Source of the DNA: Antedon mediterranea
Taxonomy: Eukaryota > Echinodermata > Crinoidea > Comatulida > Antedonidae
DNA: 60,000 nt
Direction: 5' to 3'
Assembly: GCF_964355755.1 (NCBI RefSeq)
Contig: NC_092673.1
Span: 2,549,001 to 2,609,000, forward strand
Positions 1 through 12,960 of the stretch are shown here, piece after piece. The stretch's first letter is position 1. Every line of letters starts with the position of its first letter. The notes under the pieces were generated by a model, which made no database searches, was not told the origin of the DNA, and was given only the letters and a program-made list of their open reading frames with translations. The translations under genes and the position numbers were made by a program.

Positions 1-57
1 AATGTTGTAAGATACTTGAATAATTGTTACATGCTTTACACAGGGTGAAACTTTCCC

Positions 58-175
58 TAAAGCTCAAAAAGTGTGATAATCCCAAATATGGTGGTGATAT
101 GACATCACCAGGTCCATATATGGGCACATCACATTTTTTTGTCACATAACGTTTGATAGTGTAGACAGAGCTTAA
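58..175. mobile_element. TTAA-type MITE, copy 1 (left end decayed)
   Basis: The right end ends GTTTGATAGTGTAGACAGAG plus CTTAA, with TTAA at 172-175. The body has the family's ATATGGTGGTGATATGACATC and CCATATATGGGCACATCAC segments. The left terminal repeat is eroded: it reads CTAAAGCTC and lacks the GTCTACACTATC block. Confidence 0.7.
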
Positions 176-1709
176 AACACCTTTTTTATTACAGCACTGG
201 TCATGCATAAACCGTGTGATAATGTCTCGCCACATTTCATCAGCCTCGGTACGATTGGCGTCCTTACAATAACAATTGATTATATAACACACCCACTTTG
301 ATCAATGAATTCATCACGGCATTCAATGTATTAGCCACTACCATCATCATCATCGTCATCATTGCAAAATATAAAACAAAAAGTACCACAAATTGAGTTT
401 AGATAGCAACGTTATAGGCAAGAATGTGTATAAGATTGAAAAGAAACAAACCTAGAAAGAGACGAAATCCCCCAGAATCAACATGTACATAATGTATTTT
501 TAAAATGTTTTGCATTGCACTGCACACGAGTAACACACACTAATAATATAATATAGAAAAACAAATGCTGTCTATAAAAAAAAAACACCAAATTTTAACA
601 AACATAAAACATATACTAATAAAACTATAAACATATTGTTTGAAACGGTAAAAATAGAAAATAATAATTCAGATATCCATTTCAACTTAATAAATTAATA
701 ATTAAAAACAAACCAATTAGGATATTTCCCCCACATTACTATACTATAAATTTCAATTATTAATAATTTATTCGAAAATAGTAAAAAGGAAAATAATATA
801 ATCTGAAAACGGGATGACATCCAAGTTTAAAATGTTGGAACCCAAGAGTTAAAATTGCAAATTAAAAATATATAGATAAGTCCTTGTGAATTTAGGGATT
901 GAAATTCATCAGGAGTTTCTATAGAACAAAGTGTGTAAAATAAACCATGTTAATCACAGCATATACACTGGATAACAAGCAGTTTCACACACACTGCCAA
1001 CAGACTAGAACCCTACCATCTGTGCGACAAACTATATAAAATTTCATTTTTACGATTAATAATAACAGGTATTAAATATTTCTGAATAATTTTTATATAC
1101 TCTCTACATTAGGAATAAACAAAAAAATGAACAGGGATGATTTCAACTAACAGTGGAATAAAATGCTTCATATTTAGGTTACAGAAATTGCCAATCAACT
1201 AACAATCACAAAGCAATTAAAGCATGAGGTGAACCACCTCGTATACTGTTAATGCAATAGATAATGTTACATCATTTCACATACATTTGTTCATTTTGTG
1301 TATTTTAAAAGGATATGGTTACAACAAACACTCCTTTGGAAAAATCAAAATGAAATTCGTTTTTGAGCAAATTCCTCAGCCAGCTTTCTATAGAAAGCAT
1401 TAGTATCACAAATTTAAACAGTCACGTATTACCTGCAAACTCAGGTAAAAGCCAAATGCTAAAACGCTACTTAAAACCACCAACATTTTATATATTCTAA
1501 GTATAGTTAATCAATAAGTGCAAAGATCTACCTTCCAAGGGTATAGAATATGTCACTTACAGAATATACAACATTAACACAGGAGGGGAGATGAGAAGCA
1601 CAGAGAAAATAAAGACTCTATGTAGAGTAGAGATTGTATTGGACTAAAATAGGTATTTTCCCTAAATCTCAATTTTTATAAATTATGACATTCTACACAA
1701 AACATACTT
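176..1709. other. Distal 3' UTR or downstream flank, A+T-rich
   Basis: Very A+T-rich sequence with short homopolymers and no open frame of note. A small hairpin-like motif with CTTTCTATAGAAAG lies near 1384. It is either a long 3' UTR or intergenic. I see no gene here. Confidence 0.4.
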
Positions 1710-2159
1710 TACATATTTCTAGTTCTTTTATTATTATTATTAGTAATTTAAAAATAAACAAGAAGAAAAAAATGAAATTGCCTCAATAACCTTTTATATA
1801 TCTTTAGTCACACATATGTACAATTAAATGTATAAACTAACAAATGGTTACCAAGATATCTTCTGCAATATTACCATCGTTCTTATTTCGTATTCTCGTA
1901 ATGAAAAGCCAGTGTAATGTGACTAAAAATCTTTTAACATGAACTTTCAACAATCGAAATTCCTTGCGCGTATTTATACGATCTTTAGAAAAGTAATATC
2001 AAGGTAAAGCTGTATATAAATATTACAGATATTTGTACCAAGGTAACAATTGGTATACATTGGTTGCATGTGTGAATCAGGTAGCGGATTGAAATGTCTG
2101 TCGCAAACGTAAGGTTTTGGCAGAATGAAAAACGGACTTGGCAACATATTTTAGCAAAT
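1710..2159 (-). other. FAM53: Probable proximal 3' UTR of FAM53 gene
   Basis: Sequence directly after the TGA stop on the minus strand. The first clear AATAAA on that strand is at 1732-1727, about 430 bases past the stop. Another is at 190-185, so a longer 3' UTR is possible. The true cleavage site cannot be read from the sequence. Confidence 0.35.
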
Positions 2160-2450
2160 TCAATTATTTTCTATTTCATCTAAATCCAATTCGTCGTCAG
2201 GATCAATCGGGAAGATAATATCTTCTAACGTGTCTTCGAACTCGTTGCCGCTGTAGTCATCATCACTCGTGCTACTGTCTGCAGCCTGTGCATCGTCTGA
2301 CTTCTCGAGCTCCTTCGTGGGGCTTGACGTTGGCGTTATCATGATGCTTGATGCATGGTTCCCATCGCACGGCGACGATGCTATCGTCTTCAAACCTAAA
2401 AATCGTTCAGTTTCTGTACAGTTCAACATTCCTCGTTGCTTTGACGTTTT
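2160..2450 (-). CDS. FAM53: FAM53-family gene, last coding exon with stop
   Basis: Minus-strand acceptor TTCTTTTTCGTTTTAG is followed in phase 0 by codons for KTSKQRG, then MLNCTETERF, ending at TGA (2162-2160). This continues exactly the phase-0 donor at 51999. Two family matches make the assignment firm: KTIASSPCD (model residues 286-294), which resembles the KT..SSPCD block that follows the LDF.KM motif in FAM53A, and the extreme C-terminus ELDLDEIENN, which resembles the ELD[LI]EQIENN ending of vertebrate FAM53A/B. Between them lies a Ser/Asp/Glu-rich acidic stretch. The ATG at 2429 is internal to the exon, not a start. The model protein totals 361 residues, close to the 390-420 residues usual for vertebrate members. 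The exon lies about 49.5 kb from the preceding one. Confidence 0.87.
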   Translation of the reverse strand, partial: KTSKQRGMLNCTETERFLGLKTIASSPCDGNHASSIMITPTSSPTKELEKSDDAQAADSSTSDDDYSGNEFEDTLEDIIFPIDPDDELDLDEIENN

Positions 2451-3300
2451 CTAAAACGAAAAAGAATAAAATTCTGTAAGCATATGTCTTATTGCATCAA
2501 GTCAAAATTAGTTAATGGCGCCATAGTTGGCTGCCAGTAACACGGTGGCCCCCTTAGGATGTTGTTGAAAAGGTAACATCTAAGTCCACAGCAATCTGAT
2601 CTTCACGAAATAGTGCTATATAAATGTCACATTATATTATATATAATTATAAGCAAATTTAAAAATTAAAGATAGATGTTGTGTAATACATCAGCAGATA
2701 ATTCATTAAATTTTAACAGATCTACGAATCCAAGGCTTCCTACACATGTTACAATTCACAAAGAACTCTGTCGCTCAAAACTAGTTATAACATTCGTTGA
2801 CACTTGCTTAACTATGTTTTCAGGTTTTTCTCGCAAAGCTGACGACGCACGTCATAGCTGTGCTGATTAATGATAATGGAACCTTCGCTATTTTCGCAAC
2901 CCAAAATCATTGAGGATGACGACGATGATAATAATTATATTACTAACAATTAGGTATCGCGGACAAATCGCATAAATCTTGAAATGTTACAAAAAGTAAT
3001 AAATGATGTGGAATAAACGTACATAAATATGCAATAACGATGGGAGACTAAGTTGATACTCTTGACAGTACTCATTTATTATACTTGTTATTTTTGGCAG
3101 TACATTACAATTTCCTGTAGACTTATTTTCATGTTTAATGGAATGAAAGTAACCATCAATAATGGCCACTATTAATCATGTTGTTAAACATACAAACTAT
3201 TACAACCAAATATTGCCTTGAAAATGAACATTGAATATACAGTAGTAATTATATTCATTCAGACCCTAGGACTGAGTTATCAAATTTCCTTATACCTACA
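2451..3300. other. Intron stretch, nothing recognised
   Basis: A+T-rich intron of the FAM53 gene next to the last exon. Short frames occur on both strands but none has homology or a convincing splice context. Confidence 0.5.
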
Positions 3301-3309
3301 CACATTTAC

Positions 3310-3710
3310 ATTAAAGCCTTGTTCGCACTGGACATAAATTATTTAAAAAAATTATCCAAGGCCATCGTTAAAATTGACCGTTGTTCGCATTTGGATAATT
3401 TCACACAGTTAGATTTACCAAGGTTTTACCAAAATGTAACTGTGACGTTAAAAACTACAATTGACTCGGATGTTGAAGGTCATGTGTTTACATTCAGATT
3501 GGACTTTTTAGCTAGCGTTGCTCAGTTTAGCGGGACCTGGCAGTGGTCCGTAAAATTAACCATTGGATTTATTTTAAACTCTGAGGGATCTGTAGCCAGT
3601 TTTCGGATTGGACTTTACTTGGACAATTTAGCCGGCGATCAACTTAATTACAGTGAGATTACGTTGTATTATGTACTGCACTTTATTTTAGACGGATTTT
3701 AGTTAAAATA
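3310..3710. repeat. Less A+T-rich patch with inverted and direct repeats, unclassified
   Basis: This block differs in base composition from its surroundings. It holds an inverted pair AAATTATCCAA (near 3350) and TTGGATAATTT (near 3391) and a repeated GATTGGACTTT segment (near 3499 and 3607). A 127-codon frame crosses it but begins with TTG and has no ATG near its start. It is likely a decayed transposable element. Confidence 0.35.
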
Positions 3711-6700
3711 ACATTCAATATTGTACTGATGTGGGTATAAGCCCATGATGGATTATGATAAGCCCGTACCGAAATAGGAGAACTTTTCATGTAAAATTCT
3801 TGAGTGTATTTGGATAGCCTGCTACACACTACAGTGTGTAGCAAGCTTTCATGTGATGCTGACTACTAAATAAGGACCAAGCAAATTTGAAATTACTAAC
3901 TGTAGAGCCTAGCTACAAACTACATCAGTACATCATATTCCAACAGCATGATTGTTATATCATTGATCTGCTAAGTCAAGCAAAGAAACAATTGTGCTGA
4001 CAAGAAGGGTCAAAAACCTATTTGAATGGACACATGCTTTGATTAACAAATGAAAAGCATTGCATTAGATATTATTGGCAACAATTCGAGCATAATCTAA
4101 TGAAAAGAATGCATTTTGCTGGCAATATTATCTTACATAATGAGGCAAGTTACAATCACCCAGCATTCTGTACATAAACAGCTATGAAAACCTCACGACT
4201 AATCATCGCCACATACAACGTATCCAAGTTATTCCAAAATCAATCATTTTAAATTAAACGCAATTTGATTTACATTTTTCCTCATTTTCTCTACTGTTAT
4301 AAATCATGTTATCGTCGGCAATAAGCTGGAAATAGGTTTAGCATCACTGGCCAAGAACTCTGGAAGAGGCTTTCAGAGGATGAATGGAATCTCTCTGGAG
4401 TGGCTTTATGCAGTAAAATGACAGTTGGATTTCCCTTAGAATGGCTCTCAAGTGACCACACTGAAGTTGGCTCATTGAATTTCATAAAGATATGATTTAT
4501 TTTTTAGGTTAAATTATGTAATTTTACTTTATTAATAGTTAGAAACTGTATCGATTGCTTTATAATTGCTTCTGTAATTTAAAATGTACATATTTACCAG
4601 TTTTCTTTTTCTAAGTAAGATTGAGAATGACACGCAAGGACCAAATGGGTATCCTACATTCATAGTAGACAAATATCACACAAATATTTAAGCCTAAACA
4701 TAGCAACTACTTTCTTCCTACTACATTCAAATGAAGAATTGATCAGTAGGGACGGATGGAAGCCAATTTGAAATACGATGTGACAACATGAGTTGGTATT
4801 AATAGTCCATCTAGAGGGAAATCATCTGCTATTTTTAAAATTCTAATATTGCATTTCATAAATTTTCATTGCCACTTTACAAATATACAAAACTACATGA
4901 AATGAAATTAGTAACGATCAAAAACAATTGCAAATGTTTGTAGAAACATTTTGACAAGAAGATAAAAGCAAGGTAAAACCGAGGTGAATTTGAAAATGAA
5001 TTGTTGGCATTGAGTGAGTCATAGCAAGGTGTATTTTGAATTTTCTGTAAATGTGAAAAATGGCTTTGCTCAGATGGATGGTAGAAGATTTACTGTCAAT
5101 TAATGTCAGGAATTTTTAGTCTTTAATCGAAAATGATGAATTAGAATAGAGAAAATGGGGTTGGGTTCAAAGAAAGGAAACTGATGGGGAGAAAGTTTTA
5201 AAGGGGGATAGTGATCATGATGAGAGTGTGTTAAAGTGTGTTTTAAGAGAACTAGAAAGAAAGTCAGGTCTTAGGTCCATTCTATTGTCACCACTGACTT
5301 CTTCATCAGTACTTCTAGGAGACGCACAGAGTGGAGGAAGTGTTGGATAAAATGTTAATGAAAGTGTTCTGATGAGAAAGTATTGGGAAAAAGAGGTGTT
5401 TGGATGAGGATAAGTGTTGTGAAGAAGAAACATTGGGACAAGTCAAGTGATGGTAGAGGAAGTGCTGGACAAGTGTAATGGGTTGTAGAAAATGTTGATT
5501 CCTTTGAAATAGAATATGTTTGTCATTATTAATGTGTGTATATGACATGAATCTATATCTAGAACACATGCTGTAGCTCGCAATAAACAATGCAATATAC
5601 AGCATTAGTGAAAAACTACAGTACGTTGTATCAGTCATCGACCCGCTATCAAAAATACTCAACACTTTTAATATATCGCTCGAAATCATAATGCGATATT
5701 TGCTCAAACCCCTGGGGGAAGTAGACCATGTCAATGCACGGGAAATATGTTACTGTTGCTCTCCAATGAAATCCACGGCAAATCACTTTTAATCTATTAA
5801 ACGAATTGGTTTCTGAATAGTACCACACTAATCAATCAATCGTATTCTACAGAGCACCTGGCATGTTACAGGGAAAATATAATTACATTTTAAGTTGGCT
5901 TTAGATCAATTCCAATCAGAGACCACTTTCCTGCTATCTTGTGCTATAAGTGATTCCAATAAGAGACCAAAGTTGTCTAAAATCGCTAAAGCATTGTCTC
6001 TACAATTATTGATTTAAAAGATTTGTAATATACCAATATTCAAATCAAGTTTATTCTATTTTATACTATTTGAGTAAATTTATTTGTCTTTATATTTGAA
6101 GAGGCTTTTTTAAAACAATTTCACTCTGGATTTATATGTAAGTTATATGCATTATTCTTGGTGGTTTCCATTTAATTTTAAGATCACTAGTTCAATAATT
6201 TTTTTATTCCAACATAATGCGTACACGTACATATTTGAAAATAGTGATATTGTTTTATGTGAGATAACATACCATATGAGTATACTAGAAAAAGATAAAA
6301 AGCAACATTCCTTTTATATGCAAAATGGTAAAGACTGCAAGTCTGCTACTTCAGCCATTTGCATTTAATAAGATATTATTTGATATTTACTTTATTGGTT
6401 ATTAAATGTTATTAACTATAATCAATCATATCAGAGAGCATGCACAATAGAATGCATACAATTAGATTTTGTTTGTCTAGATATAATTAGTAGTAGATAT
6501 ACATAAGTAGATATAGTAGCAGTAGTGCGAGTAGTTAGATATTAATGTTGGAATAATGTCAATTGTCATGCCATGAATATAAACATGTTTAGAATCTTCT
6601 CCTTTCTTTAGACAATGTACAGACCAAGCTCTATGTCTGCATGTTAGAATATTGTCCCTACATACTGTACATACAGTCTGAAACTATATTTCCCCTCAAA

Positions 6701-7650
6701 ATTAGTTAAAAATAAAATACTTAAAAGATTGCTATCTAGACAGTTGCCATAGAAACTTAACAGCATCAGTTAGTAAGTGACAACTAATGACTTGTACGCT
6801 TCCTTTGCAAAGGTCATAGGTCGGGAATTAATGACATAAAAACCCATGTGTGAATGAACGAATCTGATCATTATGTTTTTGAAGAAGAATAATGTCACGA
6901 AGAAGTCCTACTTCACCATAAACATGACAAGATGCAGTCATCTAGGGTACTAACATCATCATCATTATTATAACCTGGTTTCGGTTTCCAATTAGAAGAT
7001 TTGCTCAGTCTTAAAAAATGTACAGTGTACAACTAAAAGCAGTAACAATCTGAGTTATTGGGCCCAAGATGAAAGTAAAACCAAGTTCAAGAGAGTAACA
7101 CAACCACCCACAGTTAACAAACATTGTTTCTGTATATGGGAAGTTACAATGTAATTAATACTTTATCTAAACTACTCTTGATATAGGCATGAAGGTATAA
7201 CCTCCATGATATAGGAAAGCATACTACCATATTATTTTTTTTGGTACGATTCAAAAAACATCAAACGTATTGCATTTCTACTAGGGTTATTTTTGCCAAT
7301 ATACTTTACCATGAAATGATTTCTGCTAGTAGTAGTAGTAGTAGTAATTGCGAAAAGATATGGCATTAAAAGGTACAGCCTAATGTATGGTACATTTCGC
7401 AATACTGTAATGACATTTAAGGTCGGATGCAACATGACTTAAACATGAAATGCTAAAAGGCCAAAGTTCAAAACAAACACCTGTAAGAATTATTTACAGA
7501 TACCGCTGGAAATCAGCCAAATTAGAAGACATGAATATGATTACCTTCTAAGAAGTAGGCTGTAGGTATGTATAACAAAGTTGGTAGTTTACAGTTGAAC
7601 CATAACCAGGCCTAAAATATTTAACATCCCTAGATTTAAAAAATACACAC
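3711..7650. other. Intron stretch without genes
   Basis: About 4 kb of intron. Between 5150 and 5500 the plus strand is purine-rich with many GTG/AAG steps, which keeps the complementary frame open for over 100 codons without homology. A TAG trinucleotide run lies near 7327. No transposon ends were recognised. Confidence 0.5.
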
Positions 7651-7655
7651 ATATA

Positions 7656-7960
7656 TACTTTTCACATCTGCATAACTTGTTACAACTTGTAACCAGGTTT
7701 GATCTCCTGATTTAATACACGTTTTCACACACGCATATGCGAACTCATAATTACATGCTATTTGATTACTATGATTGATCAGTTTGATACCAGGGCAGCA
7801 ACATCTCGGGACCTTTTTGAACAAAAAAATTGGCCTCTAATACAGGTATGTTTTTCTCCAGAGATTTCACAAGGGACATCAAGGGACCACACTACTATGA
7901 CTATGCAAACCTGGTTATAACTTGTTACAACTTGTTACTTTTTGTAGGTGTGAAAAGGGT
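7656..7960. mobile_element. DNA transposon remnant with about 45-bp terminal inverted repeats
   Basis: The left end (CTTTTCACATCTGCATAACT from 7659, then TGTTACAACTTGTAACCAGGTTTG) is the reverse complement, with a few changes, of the right end (CAAACCTGGTTATAACTTGT through GTAGGTGTGAAAAG near 7955). The interior has no transposase-like frame. The target duplication is unclear, so the superfamily is unassigned. Non-autonomous element of about 305 bp. Confidence 0.7.
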
Positions 7961-8839
7961 ATTTTTCTCTTTCTTTTTGTTTATACCTGAAGAAAGATCT
8001 GGGAATTATAAATGGAGAAGAGATAACCAGAAGAAAGACAAAAAATGTTCTAGTGTCAGTGTCATACATTTCCCCTCAATAGTTTCAGAGGAAAGTGTAC
8101 TCTGAATAAGGAGGAGTTCAACTGCATAAAATAAATTGTTGTCAATAATTTAGTACGGGCAATAGAAGTCTATACATTCAAACAAAATTAATACAGTACA
8201 TTATAATTAAGAAACCAACGATGTGAAGAAATTGGAAAATGGCACTATATTAAAAGATAATGTTAACAACTATGGCACTGGCATAATGAAACAAAAAGTC
8301 ATTCCCCTCAATATCTATTAAAAATTACAGTCAGAACAATCATAATATCTTATGGACAGCCTGACTGTCTGAGCTCTAATGTGGACAGTTTATAAATCAA
8401 TCAATATTTATAACAGGGTAGTCTATATATATATATAACTCTCAGTCTCAGTACTAATGTTATATACTTTAGGGTGTGTTTTTACAAAACTAAAAGATCC
8501 GGGTACGTTCCTGATAAGTAGTATGGTATTAATCCTTCTGTAGCGTTTTTAATGGCGGTCCATCAGCATTTAGCAGAGCATCGTAGGCCAGGCTTTGGGA
8601 GAGTGTAGTGATTTTTAGATGTATAGACAAAGGATTTTATTTAATTAGAATTTTGTTTATTTCACTGAAAAAAGTTTCTTTTCGATGGCGTTCAGTCTTT
8701 GTGAACGGATAACTAAGTTGGCTTACTTTCAGTTCTTTAGTGCCAGTAGCATATTCGTTGTGTTTACAAATTGTGTGAACACAACTGTTGTGGTACAGTC
8801 GTTTGGAAGCTAATATTAAAAATCTATGTTAAGATGATA
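7961..8839. other. Intron stretch, nothing recognised
   Basis: Ordinary A+T-rich intron with a short TA run near 8427. Composition becomes less A+T-rich from 8540, perhaps older sequence of the LINE that follows. Confidence 0.4.
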
Positions 8840-9075
8840 AACTTAGGTCGACCACTAAATCCATCTGCACTTTTTGTTCCACCCAGCCGCCTTAAGACCT
8901 ATGGTGATCGAGCCTTTGCAGTTGCAGCTCCTAAACTGTGGAACAATCTTACTGATCCTATTAAAAATGCATCCTCTATCATAGTTTTCAAAACACTCTT
9001 AAAAACCCATCTTTTTTCTTTGTAATTTTTTTCTGTTTTTTCTCTCAGCGCTTTATAAATCGAACAATATTAACA
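8840..9075 (+). mobile_element. 5'-truncated CR1/L2-like LINE 3' end
   Basis: A plus-strand frame ending at 9025 encodes VPPSRLKTYGDRAFAVAAPK followed by LWNNLTDPIKNASSI and FKTLLKTHLF. This matches the very C-terminus of non-LTR reverse transcriptases of the CR1/L2/Rex group, where RLKTYGDRAF.VAAP.LWN and F...LKT.LF are typical. The sequence after the stop has AGCGCTTTATAAAT, like the short 3' UTR of such elements. Only the last 60 or so codons remain; the catalytic domain is missing. The ATG at 8771 is upstream of the recognisable part and is not meaningful. Confidence 0.8.
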
Positions 9076-12000
9076 TTACACAAGCTTGGATACCTTGATT
9101 CATATCTTTATAAGATTTATAAATACAGTACATACTACTTCATTAATGCCAGACAGAGAAGTTTTATTAAATATTACCAATAAAAAACATTAAACTATAT
9201 GGCCCACATTGACCTGTATCATTTTCATTAAACCGAGACAGCAAGGGATATAATAAATATATATTATGCATATAAAGTGTTTTTCTAATGCTAAAAAATA
9301 ATAATATAATAGAAGTATAATATTTGTTTTTGTGTCTGACTAAAAGTAACGATACTTGAAATAAAATGACATCACTAAAGTATGACTCATAAGAATATTG
9401 AATGATCATGGATTTAAGAAGATAAATTTGTTTTCGTTTAAAACACATTTAAATTTAAAATGAAATGTATCTACAGTAACACTTAACTAACGAGCACTGC
9501 ATTGCATACAGCTTGAACCAAGACTTCAAGAATACCGAGTAAAGCACGAGACTTTTATGCCACATTTATTCATATCATTAAATGACGGATACAAAATCAT
9601 CGAACCTAGATTTTTGGAATAAGAAATTGGTACCTAACAACTAACCATACTTCATCATTACAAATCACATTTCCAGTTAACATTATTAATTATATTTAAT
9701 TGCATATTATATAAATATTAATTCATTTTATATTATATGAAATTCTCAAAATTTAATTTACTTTTTTGTTTGGATATGAGATCAGCTTTGGATGTAACAT
9801 ACTGTCGACATGAAATAAATAAATATTAATTGTCATAGTTAAATTATTTATTTGTCTGAGAAATATCAATAAAAATAGTTAGTACAATTTTTTTATCTAC
9901 CAGCCCTTCATACATTTTCAAGTTATTAATTGCAAACAATTGGCAACAATCCAAGTATTAAATATTTGCATAATTATAACAGGTGTAGGAAGAATTTTTG
10001 TATTTAATCAGATTGTTCAGTCAATGACACTGTAGTATAAAGCAATTAAGCAAAGGTTCAATGCATTTCTATTCTAATCTGAGTAAATAATTTATGTGAT
10101 CTGCTGATAGTAGATGGATATAAATAAAAATTGTATTATTACAATAGCAATGTTAGAATAATCCCACCCTGGGACATACAGTGGGTCTCGCTTACATTGA
10201 AACCTGTCCACTACATTGGAGGTTAGGCATGGGGTTAGGTACAATTATCTTTATGAGTAGAGGTACCACACTTTCGTTTTGTAATATCTATGGCCTAGGA
10301 ACTAGTTACGGCCTAGGAACACTCAGCCACTGATCATAACTGGGTCTTCTTGGACTGAAGAGGTAATATCCAGTATAAAAAAAAAAAAAAAAAAAAAAAA
10401 ATTACGTTGCATTTCATTGTGTACATGTGGGAACATTTGGATGTGCTCATTCTCTGCAAACCCAGACGGTGACCAACGGTCAATATAGGTGACCAGATGG
10501 TGACCAACGGTCAATATAGGTGTTCTATAGATATAGATGGATATAAGTAAGTATATTCAAATTATTTCAGCAATCATTGAAATAAATTTACATCTACGTT
10601 TTATTAGGATTTCGTAGAAAAGAAGTAATTACATTTAAATTATGAAGCATAGTTGTATAGCAAGACCTTAATTATAGATTAAAAGATATGTATAAGATTG
10701 ACTGAACAATATCATAGTTCAATTTAGAAAGCAAATTCACATATTTATTTATTATTCTATTCAAGATATTTTCTGAATTCTCCTTTACTATTAATACACT
10801 TTATATTATTATATACACTACTGCATATGATTACATTTTTAGAATTGTATACTTTTTTTTATTACTAATGAAAAATATTATTATTAAGAAAAGATTCAGA
10901 TATTTATAGGTATCCGAGGTCTAAAGTAGTATTTAGTGTCATTTTTAGAGAATAAATTTACCACTAGTTAGCCATCAATTTGCGGTAACTCGACACAAGT
11001 TAGTAGTGTGCACGCAACAGGCCACATCGCGTGTAGCGCCACACATCCCCACATGGCGCACAGCACATCACGTTCCAGGCACATACTCAAATTGACTCGC
11101 ACGGTAAAAACAGTGAGTAAACAGTGCATACTATGACCTTCGTCAGGGATCAATTTACTACGAGAACAATGTTATTATAATTTGTTCCCTTCTGGTCATT
11201 ATCATTATCAATATCAATTATCAATCCCTTCTGGTCATTATCAATATGCATTGATTTGAAAACAGTAAAATTTAATAAAGTCTTTGGATTAATGGGTTTT
11301 GTGTGAAAATGAGTACAAAATAATATTCAATTTGTATCAAGTATAGTTTATTATTCAATTCTGTATTTGTGATCACATTCAGGCCGCTGGGGAACGAAAG
11401 TACAGTCAACTGCTCGTCGGCATGTGTGCATCCTGACAAGAAAATTGCCATGTTTATAATTAGGGTAATACTGGAATTCTTTTTAATCAGTAGATTATAA
11501 TGAGGTACCGTAGTGTCTATTGGCTTGTGAAGATAAACTGTTTGTAGTCATATCATTAGGATGTACTATCAAAGCACTATTGTGCAAGAAGGGGGTGTAT
11601 ATAACATGCTTGCGATGCTACAAAAAGGTGTGTGTGATTTAATGACAGGTCTACTTTGGTGATGAATTATTATGAGGTGATATGAACCATGGAGCTACAG
11701 GGGAGGAACATTTTGGCATGTGTTGTTCTAATATTCTTTGCTCAAGCCTGTTCTCATCAACAACTTAAAATATGCCTTATTCCAGTTTCCAGTGGTCATG
11801 GTGGAGCTGACTATGTGTGCAAAATAGTATCAAGCAAGCCTAGGTTGTTAAACAAACCACTTTTGAATAAGTGCCACTATTTTAACCTGAAAATAGCAGT
11901 GGAAGTGCTGGTAAATAGGTAGCCTAGCTTGTGATGATTTTCCCCTTTTGATGAAACAAATAACATTAATGGCAACCAATATTATTTTTTTTATTTTCAC

Positions 12001-12639
12001 CGTTTCTTTTGTCTTTTTTTTCCTACAGCAGTGAACTTTATTAAATCTGCAAAATGGCCTATTCAAAATATGATTTTATTAATCTTAAATTTTCATGTTT
12101 GTGGGGGACAATACATCTTTAATTTTTTCGTGTTTTACTCTCGTAATGTGTTTAATATCTAAATGTCTAAGGACCACTGGCTTCCACAAATCTGAAATAT
12201 TAATCAAAATTAAATAATTTAAAAAAAGATGAAACGAGAATACCACTTACTTTCGGTTTTTGTGTGCATCTATTATAGGATGTCTGAAAGATATAAAGAG
12301 TTTAAAATTTTACTTCATAAAATATTGCTATATAATGAAACAACAAAATTGATGCTTTGAAATTAAGTATTAATTGCCATAAAGTCTGAACTATCTTATT
12401 AAAAATGATGATTTTGTGAAAAGTGATTGTCGAGATGACGGAAACTTGACGATGTACGAGATACAAAAAGAAAATAGCCAGAGGGAATGAACTTCTCTAT
12501 CAAAAATTGAACTGCATTTAACGAAGAGGTAAACGAATGACTGAGAGCATGTCTTGAGGCCATAGCACTTTGTGTAACATTACCACGCAGCTAGTATGAT
12601 TTCTCTGTCCCTGTAATGTACATAATTCTTAAATAATTA
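9076..12639. other. Intron stretch without genes
   Basis: Mostly A+T-rich. It contains a run of more than 20 A at about 10377-10400, a 31-bp period duplication (GGTGACCAACGGTCAATATA at 10468 and 10499), and a G+C-richer island at 10975-11160 with several GCGC/CGTG steps and no identifiable coding content. A repeated CCCTTCTGGTCATTATCA lies near 11187 and 11226. Confidence 0.5.
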
Positions 12640-12960
12640 TTTTTTTATTGGCCAAGCTGGCATCTGCGCATATCTGCCCGATAAAATCTTCCATGTATGG
12701 ATTGCGACAGATATTGGTTAATTGATGTTATGAAATGAAAAATATTACGTGCGATACAAAGACAGTGACCGGCAAAGTGGAAGATAATTAGATACGTTTG
12801 AATTGCAAAACATTCACAGAAACTCGGATAAAAAAGCCATTTTATGCATATTTAGCTCGGATTGAGTTCAAGGTACGAATTACTTGATTGAGATGGTATG
12901 TAACTCGATTCCGCCACTTTGAAAGAAAATCAAAGACAAATCAAGTCATGAACATCTCCA
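12640..12960. promoter_or_regulatory. Possible intronic regulatory island
   Basis: A less A+T-rich island in the intron with clustered binding-site-like words: AGATAATTAG, TTATGCATATTTAG, TACTTGATTGAG and AATCAAAG (a Tcf/Lef-like core). It is not coding in any frame and lacks transposon ends. The regulatory reading is inference from composition and motifs only. Confidence 0.2.

Noticed and set aside
3319-3702. 127-codon plus-strand frame
   Set aside because: The first codon is TTG, no family is recognised, and the frame spans inverted and direct repeats of a probable decayed element.
5215-5734. Overlapping minus-strand frames of 72 and 139 codons
   Set aside because: They arise opposite a purine-rich tract with biased composition (Ser/Leu/His/Thr-rich) and have no homology or splice signals.
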